NCBI GenBank assembly: GCA_014338405.1
Contig: JTDE01001492.1
Coordinates: 60,761-124,760, forward strand
DNA: 64,000 nucleotides
Source: Paragonimus skrjabini miyazakii
Lineage: Eukaryota; Platyhelminthes; Trematoda; Plagiorchiida; Troglotrematidae
Direction of reading: 5' to 3'
Shown: piece after piece, positions 25,164 to 38,309 of the stretch
How the letters are laid out: each line of letters starts with the position of its first letter
How positions within the stretch are numbered: the stretch's first letter is position 1
Notes under the pieces: model-generated
Databases searched by the model: none
What the model was told of the DNA's origin: nothing
What the model saw: the letters and a program-made list of their open reading frames with translations, nothing else
Translations under genes and position numbers: made by a program

Positions 25164-26735
25164 TTGGAAGCTATAATGTTGGTTGGTAAAGCGTGGTGGG
25201 TTATCATTCACGTCAATGATTTTGACAATCAGAAGTTCTGTTGACACCTGACTGGGCATTCCATGATCGCTACAACGTAACATGACACGTAATTCAGGTC
25301 TTGTCTCACGATCAACTGGCTGAGTTGAAATCAGCTGAAGAATATTCATTTTTCCCATATTTTTCATATAGTTTAATTGTAATTGATTTGTTTCTCCGAG
25401 CTTGCAGGTGAACATCCCATTTTTCCCACTATCCAAGTCGTGAACGGTTAGTGTAGCTATCAGTTTTCCAGCCGATGAATTCTCTAGCAAGCTGAGGCTG
25501 GATTTCCCATGAGAGTTATTTTTGTCCGTAGTCTGTTGAACAGAGGTTACAGTAATACTCGGAGGGTTATCATTTTTGTCATGAATATTTACTATTACCC
25601 TAGCTGAAGCGACGAGCGGTGGTGACCCGTGGTCCTGAGCTACGACCAAGAATTCATATTGAGTAAGACCACCGGTATCATAATCTAATTTGGAACGAAC
25701 AAAAATTTCACCAGTATGTTCATTGATTCTGAAGTCTCTTTTGACAATATCCCCAGTTGAAATGGAAAACGAATACATAAGACGACCAAACTCTCCCTCG
25801 TCTTCATCGACTGCCACAGGACATCGAGGAAGGCGATTACCAACAGGCAGGTCTTCATCAATGTATATAACGAATCCTTGATCACCATGCAACCGTCCTG
25901 TACTGTTCTTCAAGTGAACAAATTGTGGATAATTGTCATTTTCGTCAGCTACGTTTACAGTGAGTCGAGCTAAACCTTTGTTACCACCACCATCGATTGC
26001 CGCCACAGTCAGTATGTAACTAGGCGTTTGTTCTCTATCAATTAAGCCGTTTACAACTAGTTTATAAGTGACGCCATTTGATGCATTTGCACTCAGTATA
26101 TCGAACGGAGGTCTGCCTTCATCTATATTACGGGTCACCATTTCATACCGCACAATCGAATTATCACCAAGATCAGGATCAGTAGCAAGAGGCAAATCTA
26201 CTGTAGTCCCCAAAGGACAATTTTCCGACACAGTTGCTTGCAGTACTGCCATACCATCTTTTTGTTTCGTCGACCAACTCGGAGTATTATCATTTACATC
26301 ACGGATGATAACTCGCAGGGATAAAAGCCTACCGTCGCTAACAAAAATAACTCCTGACCACGAACATATTTCAGGCCATCCATTCTCAGTGCATAGTTGA
26401 CGGTCAACATCTCGATCAAGGAGACTGTGTACAACGAGACAGTTTGGACGAAGTTCATCGAAGTCAAAATACGATGTGTCTTGTAACGTGAATGATAACT
26501 CGTTAATCACCGGAGTATTGCTCGAATTATGGTGTTTACCACTTGTGATATTGTGCTCCTCGTCCACGTTAATTTTTCCGACTTCCATGCCCACAGGCGA
26601 ATTCTCATCGATAACGAAAGTAACGGTTCCAGTCGAAACCAAGGCGACCGATTGCAAACGGAATGCGAGAATAATCATACACAAATATAGAATTGGCGTG
26701 CCTTCGGAATAATGAAACACATCAAACTGCTGCAT
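25164..26735 (-). CDS. Protocadherin exon 1: signal peptide and EC1-EC4
   Basis: Encodes residues 1-524. The chosen ATG (26735-26733) is followed by a hydrophobic stretch at about residues 13-34 that fits a signal peptide; a second Met at residue 20 is an alternative start. EC1 spans about 37-153, EC2 165-271, EC3 287-393, EC4 412-515, and the exon ends with the first strand of EC5. Calcium-binding linkers are visible as DVNDN (146-150), DENDN (264-268), DKNDN (386-390) and DVNDN (508-512), with LDRD/IDRE/VDRE motifs in repeats 1, 2 and 4. EC1 is unusual: it carries a Cys-containing stretch (Cys 115 and Cys 124) just before its last strands. The exon runs into a donor GTAGGT at 25163. Packing several EC repeats in one large first exon is typical of protocadherin genes. 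Confidence 0.93.
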
Positions 26736-29700
26736 CCTCTTGAACCAATATTGGGTGATTAATAGAAACAGAACAGTGTGGCGGCTACTTGTATATATCC
26801 AACATGTAACTGGGGCAAATAATGGTACAACAAAATTGAGGAGTTAAATTCTAAGACTAACTTCAGCCCTTTCTTTATCTTGGTGCTCACTAGACATATT
26901 GCGAAACGGATTGGACACCAGGCTAACATTCAGCTAGAGAAGAAAGTCTACGTTGAGTCTATTTTACCCAATAGGCGGGCATGTCTGCTTTTTATTTGAG
27001 CCAATCAGAAAATCAGAATCCAGATGTCAACAAAACCTACAGAGCTAATCGCATAACCCACAAAGAGAGACATACCGATTATTTACTGCTTTTATGAAAA
27101 TTAGAATTTTGCTTCCAGCTAAATCAGAAACTGCCATTAAGAAAAACACCTTTTGAGAGGAATTACCTGGTTAACTTAATTGACATAGTTTCTACCCTTA
27201 AATGCAGTTTGAATTCAGAATGTAGCATTCTGATTTGAATAACGGGTGAAGAAATACTGTGAAGTCAAGTTTTCTGTTGTCATTAATATTAACTTCATCT
27301 TTGGAGTGGTACTATCATTAGAAGATGCAACTTGTTTGTGTCAACCTTTGTACAATCAATGTGAACGTAACTGGAGTAACTGAATTTCATTTAGCCAAGC
27401 TGAGAGAAAATCATTTTCTGTATTTGACCTATCACTTGACTTTAGACAAGGTACTTTACTACACTTGGCCTGCAAACTAAAACCCGCAGTAATTTACTTA
27501 TGCAATTACTGTTATTTCACTTCAATTTTATATCAGATTTTGAGTATATGTTTGTACTTGCGTCTCTTGTTAGTTACGGAACACTCAGAAAACACCGCGA
27601 TGTCACTTAGTACAACATTTTTAGCAGAGGAACATCCGTATTGGTAATGGCTCATAATACAGTAGGTGATAAGTTAAATATGACATACCGACCACTTAAA
27701 GCGTACTTCTGTGCGGTAAAAGTGATTGTTGGCTTTAGTAGGATTTTTGCATTGTCTTTGGTGACGGACATTGCAGTACTTCACTAGTGCGTGAGAGAAA
27801 CCCTTAGACATAGAGTTCCGATAAAATTTGGTTATTTCTCCCATGCCTGAAATCGTGTGCTGTGACTACCGAGAAAGAATAATTGGAAGTTCCCAAAGAA
27901 CTCATGAAAATCAGTTTCTACAAACAGGCCGCTCCCAGTGAATCCTTGGATTTGGCCGGCATATTTATGTCAAGGTGAATGTGCTTGTCAACGACTTAAT
28001 AGAATAGTAATCTTTACGGATCCAGTATTTACATCGTTTCTCTCCATATTATGTGTTTAAGGTTGATTGAGTAGTTTTTGTTTCCTTGAAGGTTACTACA
28101 AGTTTATAAGATTTAACAACACAACATGGTTTAACAAAGGCTTACAAACTGTTTGCTGAAACTCTGTTTGTTACGATTTCCCCAGGTAATTTCAAATATT
28201 GTCAGTGCCCTCACGATGAGTGACCAGCTCAAACAATGCTTCAAAGTTAGCATAAGGTATGTTCAGGCTGCAGCAGCTTTTTTCATTTTTTCGCGGAATT
28301 CATTGAGAAAATTATATACACACCTACCTGCTGAAAACGCCGCTGTCGTGATGGAATTCAACCTACCAGTAACACCTTGGAACGGTATACACAAAGGGAC
28401 AATGGGTAGGGATTTTCCAAGTATCACGAACTGAAAGAAGACAGGCTCACCGTTAACAGCTGCCTGAGATCCTCTAATTGACAAACGAATCCTAAATGAA
28501 AAAAAATCATAGAATATTCAACGTATTGAAAGTAGACAGTTCTATCCATCAAAGTTCGTTAAAAGAAGTTACAAATAAAACTTTCAGACTTACAAAAGCG
28601 GTATGTTCACGACTTCTGCGCACTGACTTTGAGTAAACTGCTGGCTGAAATTTTACCGCCTGGACCTTGGTAACAAAGTTTAACAATTATATCTAGAAGT
28701 CACTCTGAACATCTCAACGGCCAGTTAGAGTTATATCTGCCTCATGTATTGAATTATGTAAAATTCAGTTCGCCCGTCGCACGTGCTTGTAATACGTACC
28801 TAAGCTACAATACCTCAACCTCTGAATTGCTTACAAAGTCCTACTCAGACTGTGTATGGCCAGTCTGACGGAATCTCATCAAAAAATGTTTGGATACAAC
28901 TTTGACACTACCTCTGGCGCTCATTTGTTCGTTTTCAAGCGTTGTCAACATTTCCGATGAAAGCAATCACGAAGAAGTTCACCGAATGTACGCTACTCAA
29001 CAATACATTTAAACGGCACAAACACATCAAGGAACTTTATTAGTTGGTTCAGGAGTCTGATGCATAAAAAACCGGAACATCGTTTGACGTGATAATTTTG
29101 GAACCTGAACTCAGCAAGTTCGAAGCTGAACGACAGCTGTAGACTTTGATTAACGACTGTTTGTCAAGCTAGACCAACCTCCCTAATAGCGTATTATATT
29201 GTAGTGCAGCCAACGCCCAGGCCAGTTCCGGCCACTAAACTGCAATAGTTTTTAACACGCCCCCAAACCTATGTGCTAGCTGCCTTCAGAAGTTTTGGCA
29301 TGATGACATGTTAACCTCCTCTTAGACACACTGAAGCAGTTGTTAATAAATAATGTAGAGTCAACAGTTTAAATTAGTTTCGAACGACGTTAGTGCTGAA
29401 AGAAATAATACGGCAGCAAGCGGTGGGCAATTAATCATTTTGTTTTGCAGTGAAGTGTAAATTTTTTGAAATCTTAGGTACATGTGAAAAAGCATCTACC
29501 ATTGCCATGACATTACTCCTATAAACACAGTGAATTATGCACTTCCCACACTCACGCACTGTCACGGTTATAAATTTGCTGCATGCAACCGAACACTGCA
29601 CATTTCTAGCTTTCGCCTCCAACTGATATAAGTTTTCATTAAATAACGTGTATTTGGATGCTCCACTAAACTTTGGTTTGATGATTTAAATACCTCTACA

Positions 29701-31110
29701 GTTCCATAAATCTTCCTCCTGGTTTGCTAATGCGTCTTCAATTTTACAGGAGCCTAGTCAGCCTTTTTGTGACAGTTTTAGTTCAACGTTGTTTGTTAGA
29801 CACAGTTCATAGAGCGAGGTCTTGATTTTAGGAACAAGGCTAAAAGCACGTGGTTTTTTAATTCAAATCCAAGATCGCACTGGTGAACACAGACGACTAT
29901 ATGAGCAAGCTAAAAATGTTAACATTTGGACCAAGGTACAAGCCAAATTTTCTACGTATGGACAGGGTGCCCTGATACTAACTAACACACCGCTCAGTTA
30001 TTTCTTAACATATGAGACTTGTATAGATAATTGAAATAATTCACCTTATGAAAATGGCACGTGCACAGAAATGAAAAATCGGCTGTTTCGATATCAAGCG
30101 CTAAATGTCAAGTATGCTTCATCTTTCGTTTTAATACAGCGCTTATGCGGAATCATAAACAGTGTTTGAAGGAATCGTCCCTTGTGAGACACATTCTCAT
30201 GCAAAATGCATATAAGTTGTCATGGGTAAAAATACAACTAAACGGGGCCTAATTATATGCATGTTACTATCAATCATCTTAGGAATCCATTGCTTACAAA
30301 AATGTTCAGGTTTACGAGATCAGTTTTACAGTGCCTCTGCGATTATTTCAATCAATTAAAAGACTGGTTTTTTGTTTTCACGATGTAAATAAGAAAGTTT
30401 GTAGTGGTACGTAACTTGGAGCGATAAAGTCTAATGTGTAGTTAAGTGGATAGAAAGTATGTAGATTGTCGACTTGAAAACCGATGTAACTATATTTGTA
30501 CCGCCTCATTCCATAATGCATTTTTGAAACGATGTAAACATGTGGCCTACACGGAGTTTATGGGCAGGGCCTGATTGTACAGTAATAATGCAGGCAGAAA
30601 TTTAAACAATCGTCGAAACAGCTTCAAAGGCACATTGTTTTTGCTCTCCAGTACAGATATGCCCCTGTTCAGCAACTACCTTCAAATAATCATATATCCT
30701 AGTTATTTTGTGTTGCATCTTCTTCAAGAGCAAGATAGCTTCCAGCCAATGGAGGCTATGCTTCGCATATATCGCGACTGCATAAGTTGCTGGAATCCTC
30801 AGTCTCAAATGGCATCCTATGCAACTAGGTAAATATGGGGCTGACTCACTGTGCATCCAAAACAGCACTTTTGCCATTCCCCCGGCGGCTCTTTTTGACT
30901 GACCCAAATTACTAGCACAGCAAGACAGCAAACCACATGTTAGAGTTATGCGTTTAATGTGGAATGTGTGGAGGGAAAAACGTCTGGTCGGTTCTAAAGT
31001 ATGACTGCACTAGCGGAAAAGCAGCGTCATCTCAATACTGACTCCTATTTGTCTTCCGAGTTCGTGTGGTAAGGTTTCGTCGATGTCGCTGCCAGAATCC
31101 GCCAATATAA
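26736..31110. other. 5' flank of the protocadherin gene and intergenic DNA
   Basis: On the gene strand a possible acceptor (ttatttgccccag, AG at 26811-26810) lies about 75 bases before the ATG, so the 5' UTR could be cis- or trans-spliced there. A TATA-like GATATATAC lies at about 26791-26799. No CpG-rich promoter is visible. The rest, to 31110, shows no gene or element I recognise; open frames such as 30602-30931 (minus) match nothing. Confidence 0.45.
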
Positions 31111-31434
31111 TGTAGCGAAAAAAAGTTTAGTAAAGCACAATTTTTATTTTCCAACTCGCTGGTTGCCATGTCAAGCACGCGCTCGCGTTTGCCAATCAGA
31201 ATTCCGGTCCACAACACCCCCGGGTGTGTAGCAGACGCCTTCTGTCGGGTGGGGGGGGGGGTTCGCCTGCCACTCTTTGTCCGTTGGTCCGATCCCGTTG
31301 AGCGGTGGCTCCTCCGGTCGGCCATGTTGTCCCCGATCCGTTCGCTACGGACTTTTGGACGTACCTCCCCGCCACGTTGAGGTATTCCGCCGAGAGTGTT
31401 AACAGTCACACCTCCGGTTTGATAGTCCACCACA
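31111..31434 (-). repeat. LTR (solo or partial) of a Ty3/gypsy-like element
   Basis: Minus strand starts TGTGGTGGACTATCAAACC and ends TTTCGCTACA, the TGT...ACA border typical of LTRs. The same sequence, about three-quarters identical with gaps, is present at 56683-57038. It includes a run of 11 G on the plus strand at 31251-31261. Flanking 4-mers are CTAT and TTAT, so a target duplication is doubtful. The open frame on the minus strand across this repeat is a by-product of the LTR sequence and not a gene. Confidence 0.7.
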
Positions 31435-31796
31435 ATAGTTCGACTGGTCAAATCCCGCTGATTCCTTGAAACTTGCTAATGCGGACTAGGTGACTATAAT
31501 TATGCATCGACATCCCTGATAGTAGACACCTGACCTTTTTGGCTACTCCCGCGAACTTAGTATAATGCTATTGTTTGTTAAACCAGTTCAGTCCATTTCC
31601 AGTATGATCCAAACATTCCAACAGAATACAATTTTCTATGAAGTCCGTCCCCAAGGTAACCACTGCGTAGGTCCTTCTCAGTCGAACGTCATCTTTTAAA
31701 TTATATGGCCCTTTTTTGGTTGCTTTCAAAGTAGCTTGCTAGCAGACTTCCACTTATTTTCTATACAATTCAGAAAACAATAGAGTAGCGAACAAG

Positions 31797-31880
31797 TTCG
31801 TTTGCGGTTATTCATCATCAGGCTAATTACATAACAATATATATGAAACAGAGTTGTCAGGGCGAAACGAACAAAAACTA
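31797..31880 (-). repeat. Solo copy of a Penelope 3'-region repeat
   Basis: Minus strand ATGTAATTAG followed by CCTGATGATGAATAACCG matches 39778-39865 over about 45 bases and more weakly beyond. At 39.8 kb this sequence lies downstream of a GIY-YIG remnant, so here it is probably a solo terminal repeat. Confidence 0.55.
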
Positions 31881-32299
31881 AACAGTGGGAAGATATTCGA
31901 ACTTTATCAAATGAATATCGGTTTAACTACTTAGTCGCAGTATGTCACCAATTACACGAGGTAAAATGCTTATAGTAGTCTGTTGATACATAAGATACAA
32001 CCTCTTCAAAATTGTAAAACAGGTGACTCTGTGAACTCTGCAACGTATTTCCGCCGGTAATACTTTGATGGCTTCTTGTGTACCGGCAAACCTGCCATTT
32101 GTCAATCATTTATCAAACTAGAATTTATGCAATTCAAAAACAAAAGTGACAAGTGGTTTAACACTGGCGGATTCCTATGCAAGCTGTTAGATAAATCCTG
32201 CCTGACATGCAATCCCTTGGATCATTTGTTGGGTTTCATATGATCATAGGTACAGATGGGTGACTGAGTCAAGAGGTGAAAGCCCCGAGCTCGCGGCGA

Positions 32300-32356
32300 T
32301 GTTTCATAGCCCAACTAGTAGAACGTGTTGCTTCTGTCCTTAGTTCGAATCCCGCC
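32300..32356 (+). repeat. tRNA-like SINE head
   Basis: Plus strand has box A-like TAGCCCAACTAGTAGAACG at 32307-32325 and box B AGTTCGAATCC at 32342-32352. The spacing is slightly shorter than in a real tRNA and the acceptor stem does not pair well, so it is more likely a tRNA-derived SINE or pseudo-tRNA. Confidence 0.45.
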
Positions 32357-35300
32357 GAATTCTCTCATAGAAGAAAAACTAGTAACATCAAACCAACCAA
32401 ATGTAGTACTTTCCGGCTTAATTCTACTTATGTCTTAGTTTCAATGAAAGGCCGGATATGCATTTTCATAATCCTTTAGTCATGCCCCTAAGAGTTGAGA
32501 AATTCAAGGTTGAAGGCCACTTCATTAATAGTTTATGAGTCTGTAGCAGCTGCAGAACATCGAGTTTGACGAATTTACCAACATGAAGTGATTATTACCT
32601 TCAGCTTCTGATCAAGTTTGTGGTATTTATTCACAGCTCAGTAGAATATATATATATCGTTAATTAGGCGACTGATATAATTATGTGAAGTTGTTCTCCT
32701 AATGTAAGATCTGTTTCGATCCTTATACAGAGTAATTGTAACCACATCCTAGAGTCAAATGTTCAACGCAGCAAATGGACAAATGTTAAGGAATACGTAC
32801 ACTTTATTTTTGCATTCACGTTTTCTGTCCCTAATCACGATTCGTTGAGAAGTTATGGCTCACATATTTCCCGGTTCGGTTGCATTTTTGGTTATGTGTA
32901 TAATGAAAGAATAGATGAAAAGGCAGTCTTAGTTGGTTACTGGTCTTGGTGATGTAACATACACCTGCGATATGCATCCGAAGTAAAACCGGATATTTTC
33001 AACTGCAAAACGTCTCAAGAATACAGCTCGTGTGGTTGAACTGATCACATCGCTCATCGCGTAATTCCACGATCGAAACACGAAATGCTTGGTGCCTACA
33101 GAAGCTGTGCAAGTCAGGTATCATTGACGCGTTGGCTCTGCACAACCGATTCAAAAACAGTCGCTGTTATCGCCATGTAACCACCATGCCCTTATTAATA
33201 CAGTGCTTCCCTTAGGTAAACCTAGTGTCTTAAAAAATGTGTACAACAGTATTGTGGTTTACACACTGACTGTAAGGTAATCCCAAAGGTTCGTACAATC
33301 CCCCGTGATAACTCTGTAAACTGCTTTGTGAAACTGAGATCTAAAACAAACCTGATGCAAAAATTCAAACTAAAGGTCGACAAGCTGACGTATTCGAGAG
33401 CAACTTTGCCAAATACTCGTCATTCGAACTTTCTCAGGGTCTAGGCAACCTAATAATATTCGGCCCTGCATGAAGTTATGTTGCTGTACACCAGCAACAA
33501 CTTGACGTTGCAACGTCGGCTTTCATTTTTTTGGATCTGAATCTGAATCGCTTGTAGACGTCAGTACAATTCCTGTTGGTTATGTTCCTTAATTACTGCA
33601 CAGTGATAGAACAACATTCACGAGACTATACGAACGAGATTCACACATAATTTTACTTCTTAGTAAGGTCAACTCTTTTCGGCAGATAGAGGTTTATCGA
33701 AAATGTGTCGCATTCATGTGAGTTGGGTTCTGGAAGATTTAAAAGCCTTCCTACTCAAATCTAAGAAAAGGATCTGATTCACCTGGAAAGCGATTTTCGT
33801 TGGATGAGAATTATATGAGATTCGCTCAACTGTTTTTCTCTTAGCTGAATGAAGGTCATGTATATAGTCATTGGTTCAATATGTATGGCCGGCGATAAGA
33901 AAAAGTGCTGACATCTGGAAATAATTTTTTGCCCGTTAACAACATGATACGCGATGAGGAAAGTTTACATCCAGATGCCCTTCGTTTTCTGTTTGTCTTA
34001 CGTACACGATAAAATCATCCATAATCATATGAGGCGATTCAGTAACAATCAATCGTCTTATCCACTCCAGATTAACGGGTAGTCAGACAGTAACACAGTG
34101 TTGGGGTGCAGAGTTATCCGCTTTAGTCTTGGTGGTTGCCTTACTTCAAGTGTAAACAAACATCCGAGAACAGTAGTCGGCAGCTGACGCTTATGTGACT
34201 TGTTTAAGTGATCTGGAGCACTCCGCTCGAAATATAATGTGAACAAATCATGAGAAAAGAAAATTGGTCACCAAAAGGTTGCACTGACTGACAACCAGTC
34301 TACCAACCAGCCAACAGTAAAGGGTATTGTTAAACACGATGCGTGCATTAGGATATTTCTCAATAAATGAAGACAAATTGCCAGTATAGTTTGGAGAAAA
34401 GGAAGCAATACGTTACGCCCCAATCTTGGAGGCATAACAAAAACGAAGTGCACATTTGACCATTAAATCAGACAAAATTTAAGGGGATGCAAATTGGATA
34501 TTACGCAGCCATCGGCCAACACACCCGAATAAAATTTCTTCGAGTTATTCTTTAATTTTGACTCGCCGGTTACCTAAACTGAATTGACTGCACAAATTAC
34601 TTCATAATTCCTTGGAGAACATTGTACTGGTACTTCCTGTTTGTATAATTTGGCTGACCGCACGTTATTAAGTTGGGTGTAATTTGTTGAGAATAGTGTA
34701 GATATTCGAAGTACTGAAAAAATGCAATCCACACTCATGTATGCTGAGAACTTTACCAGCACAGCCAAAAAATGCATAATATTGTATGGAATAATTGAGA
34801 CTACGTTGAGCTTTAGTACCATTTTTATGGTACGCTGTTGTGACTAAGAAATATGCCACATTTCCATTCCTGTCGGAATCTTGCCAAAAACAAAGGGTGT
34901 AGCAAATCACCAGAATAAGTGTGCTTGAAACGCATGAGAAAGTGAATTTTGGAATGTCATGTTACAGTTAATGGCTCAGACCAATCTCAGTTAGACGATT
35001 CTGCATGAATTTGAATGCCAACTGTAAGGCTGTTGGCAGAACTGACTAGAAGTGTTTTATTAAAAATCTGCAGTCCCTATGTCTTCTTCCAAAATCTCTC
35101 AACCAAACAAGGCAAGTGATTGCATTACGGTTGACCCGGAACTGTCTCCGTTCCATCCGTCATTTGTAAAATTTTGTTGCCATATAAAAGAGGTTTTTAC
35201 TAACAAGTAACTAAGATACTCACGGTTATGCACTTAAATTTTGGTCGAAAGAACGGCCTTATGGAGAAAACCATCAAATCAACTGCACAACTCGACCTGT

Positions 35301-38267
35301 TACCATTATTTGTCCCACTCTACGTACTGCAAAGTTATCACAAATGCATTCGCCACTGTAAATTTCTGCTGTTAATACTTTGTCAAACAACCTCAGAAAA
35401 CCTAATAAAGGACTGTGTTTGTATCATTCCGTTCCTTTAAGTTTTCCCACCCCATTCATGCGCAGTCAACACCCGTTTATACCGATGACATTATGGAAAT
35501 CACGTTTTCATTTCTGGAACTCGTTCTACTTCTCGACCCCACTCCTGAACGCCAAGCTTACTGCAACGCTAAAATAAAATTTGTATTCCGCGCCAGTGTA
35601 GCAAGCGCCACAGTTATACTAGTCCACGGCCTTATTCTCATTGAAAAAAAAACAAAAGGGAAAGCATTCAAAACATAATTGTTAAACTGGGAAGAATTAA
35701 ATGTTAACGAATTTACTGTGTTCACCATCTGTGGTTCAAATTCATTCTCTACTAATCTAACAATCACATCTATCACTATAGATGAATGTTTCCGTCGGTA
35801 TTCAAAAGCAATACTTTCTGGTCATGAATTCCACTGCATATGAATGGTGTACCTTGCGTTAACCAAGCTGCTTATTTGTGTCATATATGATGTTACTTGT
35901 TTTCACCGCAACCGTTAACCTCATCTGCTGATCAACTGTGTGGTTGGACGATTAATATTTCCAACCCACATTCGATCCAGTAGTCTCATCAAACTAACCT
36001 AGGTATTTTCATGACGCCTCCAGGTGATTTCTGCAACAGAATCCTGATTGGTTCAGAAGCATGCGTGTTTAGTAATAGACACTCGTTAAAACTATCACTG
36101 AAGCTACATAGGTTGGACCACTACAATTATACCATCACCAATGAGTTGAAAATGGCAAGTGTCAGTTTTTCAACTGAAACTGATTCATGCAGTTTTTCGA
36201 AAGCTTGAGCAGTTTAGGTTCAAAAGTGTCCTTAAGGATAATCAATATAAACCATTTAGTGTCGACTTTAACCCGATGCACTCAACTTCACGATCAGCTA
36301 GGCGCGTTGTTTCGCATTTCTGACATTGGTGAACGTGCGTCAGTTTCTCAAAATCACCACAAGTTAGGTCTACAACTTTTGGTGGAAAAATTCTGGAAGT
36401 AGATATTGCATCATCTATTTCCCTTTTGTGCAACATCATGCGCATCAACTGAAAAGTCCCCGAGGTCATGTATTTTGTTTGAGAGACTTCCCAATGAATA
36501 CGCATGAGTTTACATGATGGTGAACGTTTTTCTTACAAATCTGATAACCGACACACGGTTGTTACATTTTTTCAGTAATGTCGTTTCAACTTCATTCTTT
36601 CAAACACTATTCACCATTTCAGGATCATTGCGCTGTTTTAGAAACTTTAGTCTTTGATGCGCGTCGTAAGTTTAACTAGCTCCATTATGCCTTAATGTCT
36701 ACTACACTACACTCTCAATGCAGCATTAAGAGTGACATACAACCGTAGACCGAATTGTTTTTTCCGTGCAGATTAGCATGAATTCTGTGGCGTTCTTATG
36801 TGACAACAACATTTTCAAGTAAACTATCCCAACAAATGATAAAATAATTGTGTGATGATTTCCAGGAATCAGCAGTCGAGCACCTCTTGTGTACTCTTGT
36901 GACCTGTTCGTCTGGTGACTAAGATTTGTTGATTTGCGCATGGAAAGCGAGTAAGAAACAGTCAAAATGGTTTGAGTAGATTTTTCCAGCAAGGCTGCCC
37001 ATAGAATTCTAGACGAGCTACAGTGAGGAAGACAGTCGTTTCTTTGTATCAGTGTTGATCTGATTAACGTTACAACTAGTTAGTCAGGCAAACAAAAGAT
37101 GATGGGTTGTAAGCGGTTTCCAGGGCAATAGTCACGCATTACCAGCTTTATATGGAATATGCTTGTGTTACTGATGACGTAAATTGTGATCTAAAGGTTG
37201 TCAAGGATACAACTTTTCCTGTAGTTTGTGCATAATTTCAGCGTACTAGCTTAAGTATATAAGGTCCGGTTTCAAAACTACCTTCCATACCCAGAGTATG
37301 TAGCTCATCTTACAATGAGGGTTAATGTTAATGTGTGCGTACAAACAAAAACGTGAGTGGTGAACACCACAACTCAGCAGAAGGGAAGAAAATAAACGAC
37401 ATATAATGATGGACTTCGGATGAGTCAAATATCAAACAACAAAAAGAAAGCATTACAAATTGATGAAATAAATATCAAATATCAAACAATCAATAAACAA
37501 ACCTACCTTCTACACACTACATCTAGTCCATTGTACATGTAACCGTAAACAGTCGAGAAAGTAACTACTTTACATCACTTGTAACGGAAAACGCGGTTGT
37601 CACCAAACGGAATAGCTGCAAAAGTACGACTATTTTAGAAATCCATTTGCCACATTATGACATCCATGTTCAGTACTATCAATCGTATTTAAAGCCATAT
37701 GAAGTTAACCACAAAACTGCTCGCAAATTAACAGTGGAGAAGAGTAGCGTACTGAGCGTAGTAAATAAACAAAATGATCTTTCAGAAAAACTTTGAGTTA
37801 GCACTTGTTTTTAATGAACGGCCATTTTCCTTTCAAATTTTTCATCGACCTCAAGAGACCCTTACAATGAAACAAGCCACACATGCGTATTTACTTTCCC
37901 CGAGGGTATGAGCATGCAACGTCAACAAAAATGAAACAAGGAATGAAATTTATCCTTGCCTCTAACTATAGACTCATGTTTCCTTTATGGTTCTGTTAAC
38001 CAAAAGAACTGCAATTTTCATAGCTCCCGAAGTAGTTTTCAGCCTTATTCACATAATTAACTGCATAGACAGAGAAAATTTCAGGAATAAAAGTTATGAT
38101 TTCGTGGTATTTGTAAATATTTTAACATTTTTCGCTACTCACAACTGAAACTGATTGAAAGTAAAAATATGCAGTAATTTAGTTAATACAAAATCAGTTC
38201 AAATTTGGGAATAAACTCATTTCTAATCTTGAAACATCCATATATTGTTTACTTAGGTATTAACTTT

Positions 38268-38309
38268 CAACCGACATACTGATTCTTTTGTCCATCAGTA
38301 TGTCGGTTG
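38268..38309. repeat. Perfect 16-bp hairpin
   Basis: CAACCGACATACTGAT at 38268-38283 and its exact reverse complement at 38294-38309, with a 10-base loop. No coding context. It might be a tiny fold-back element or the core of a structured RNA. Confidence 0.85.

Larger units (their letters stand above)
511..26735 (-). other. Gene model: seven-repeat protocadherin-like receptor, six exons
   Basis: Six minus-strand exons (26735-25164, 16858-16655, 13404-13159, 9899-9693, 6248-6069, 1038-511) join in a single open frame of 978 residues plus stop. Every exon length is a multiple of three and every intron is phase 0, with GT donors and AG acceptors. The protein has a hydrophobic N-terminal signal, seven cadherin (EC) repeats, a transmembrane helix at about residues 862-885 and a tail of about 93 residues. 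Cadherins of this type sit in the plasma membrane and mediate calcium-dependent cell-cell contact; seven repeats match the delta-1 protocadherin layout. I see no beta-catenin binding region or CM1/CM2-like motif in the tail, which argues against a classical cadherin. Orthology to a named protocadherin cannot be decided here. Splice sites are read by eye; the in-frame joins inside EC5, EC6 and EC7 strongly support them. Confidence 0.9.

Noticed and set aside
25690..26712. Plus-strand open frames opposite exon 1 of the protocadherin gene
   Set aside because: They are the mirror of the strongly supported minus-strand cadherin repeats and contain no domain.
31032..31451. A 139-codon minus-strand open frame
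   Set aside because: It runs through the LTR at 31111-31434, and the matching frame at 56609-57042 is in the related solo LTR; the frame is a by-product of the repeat.
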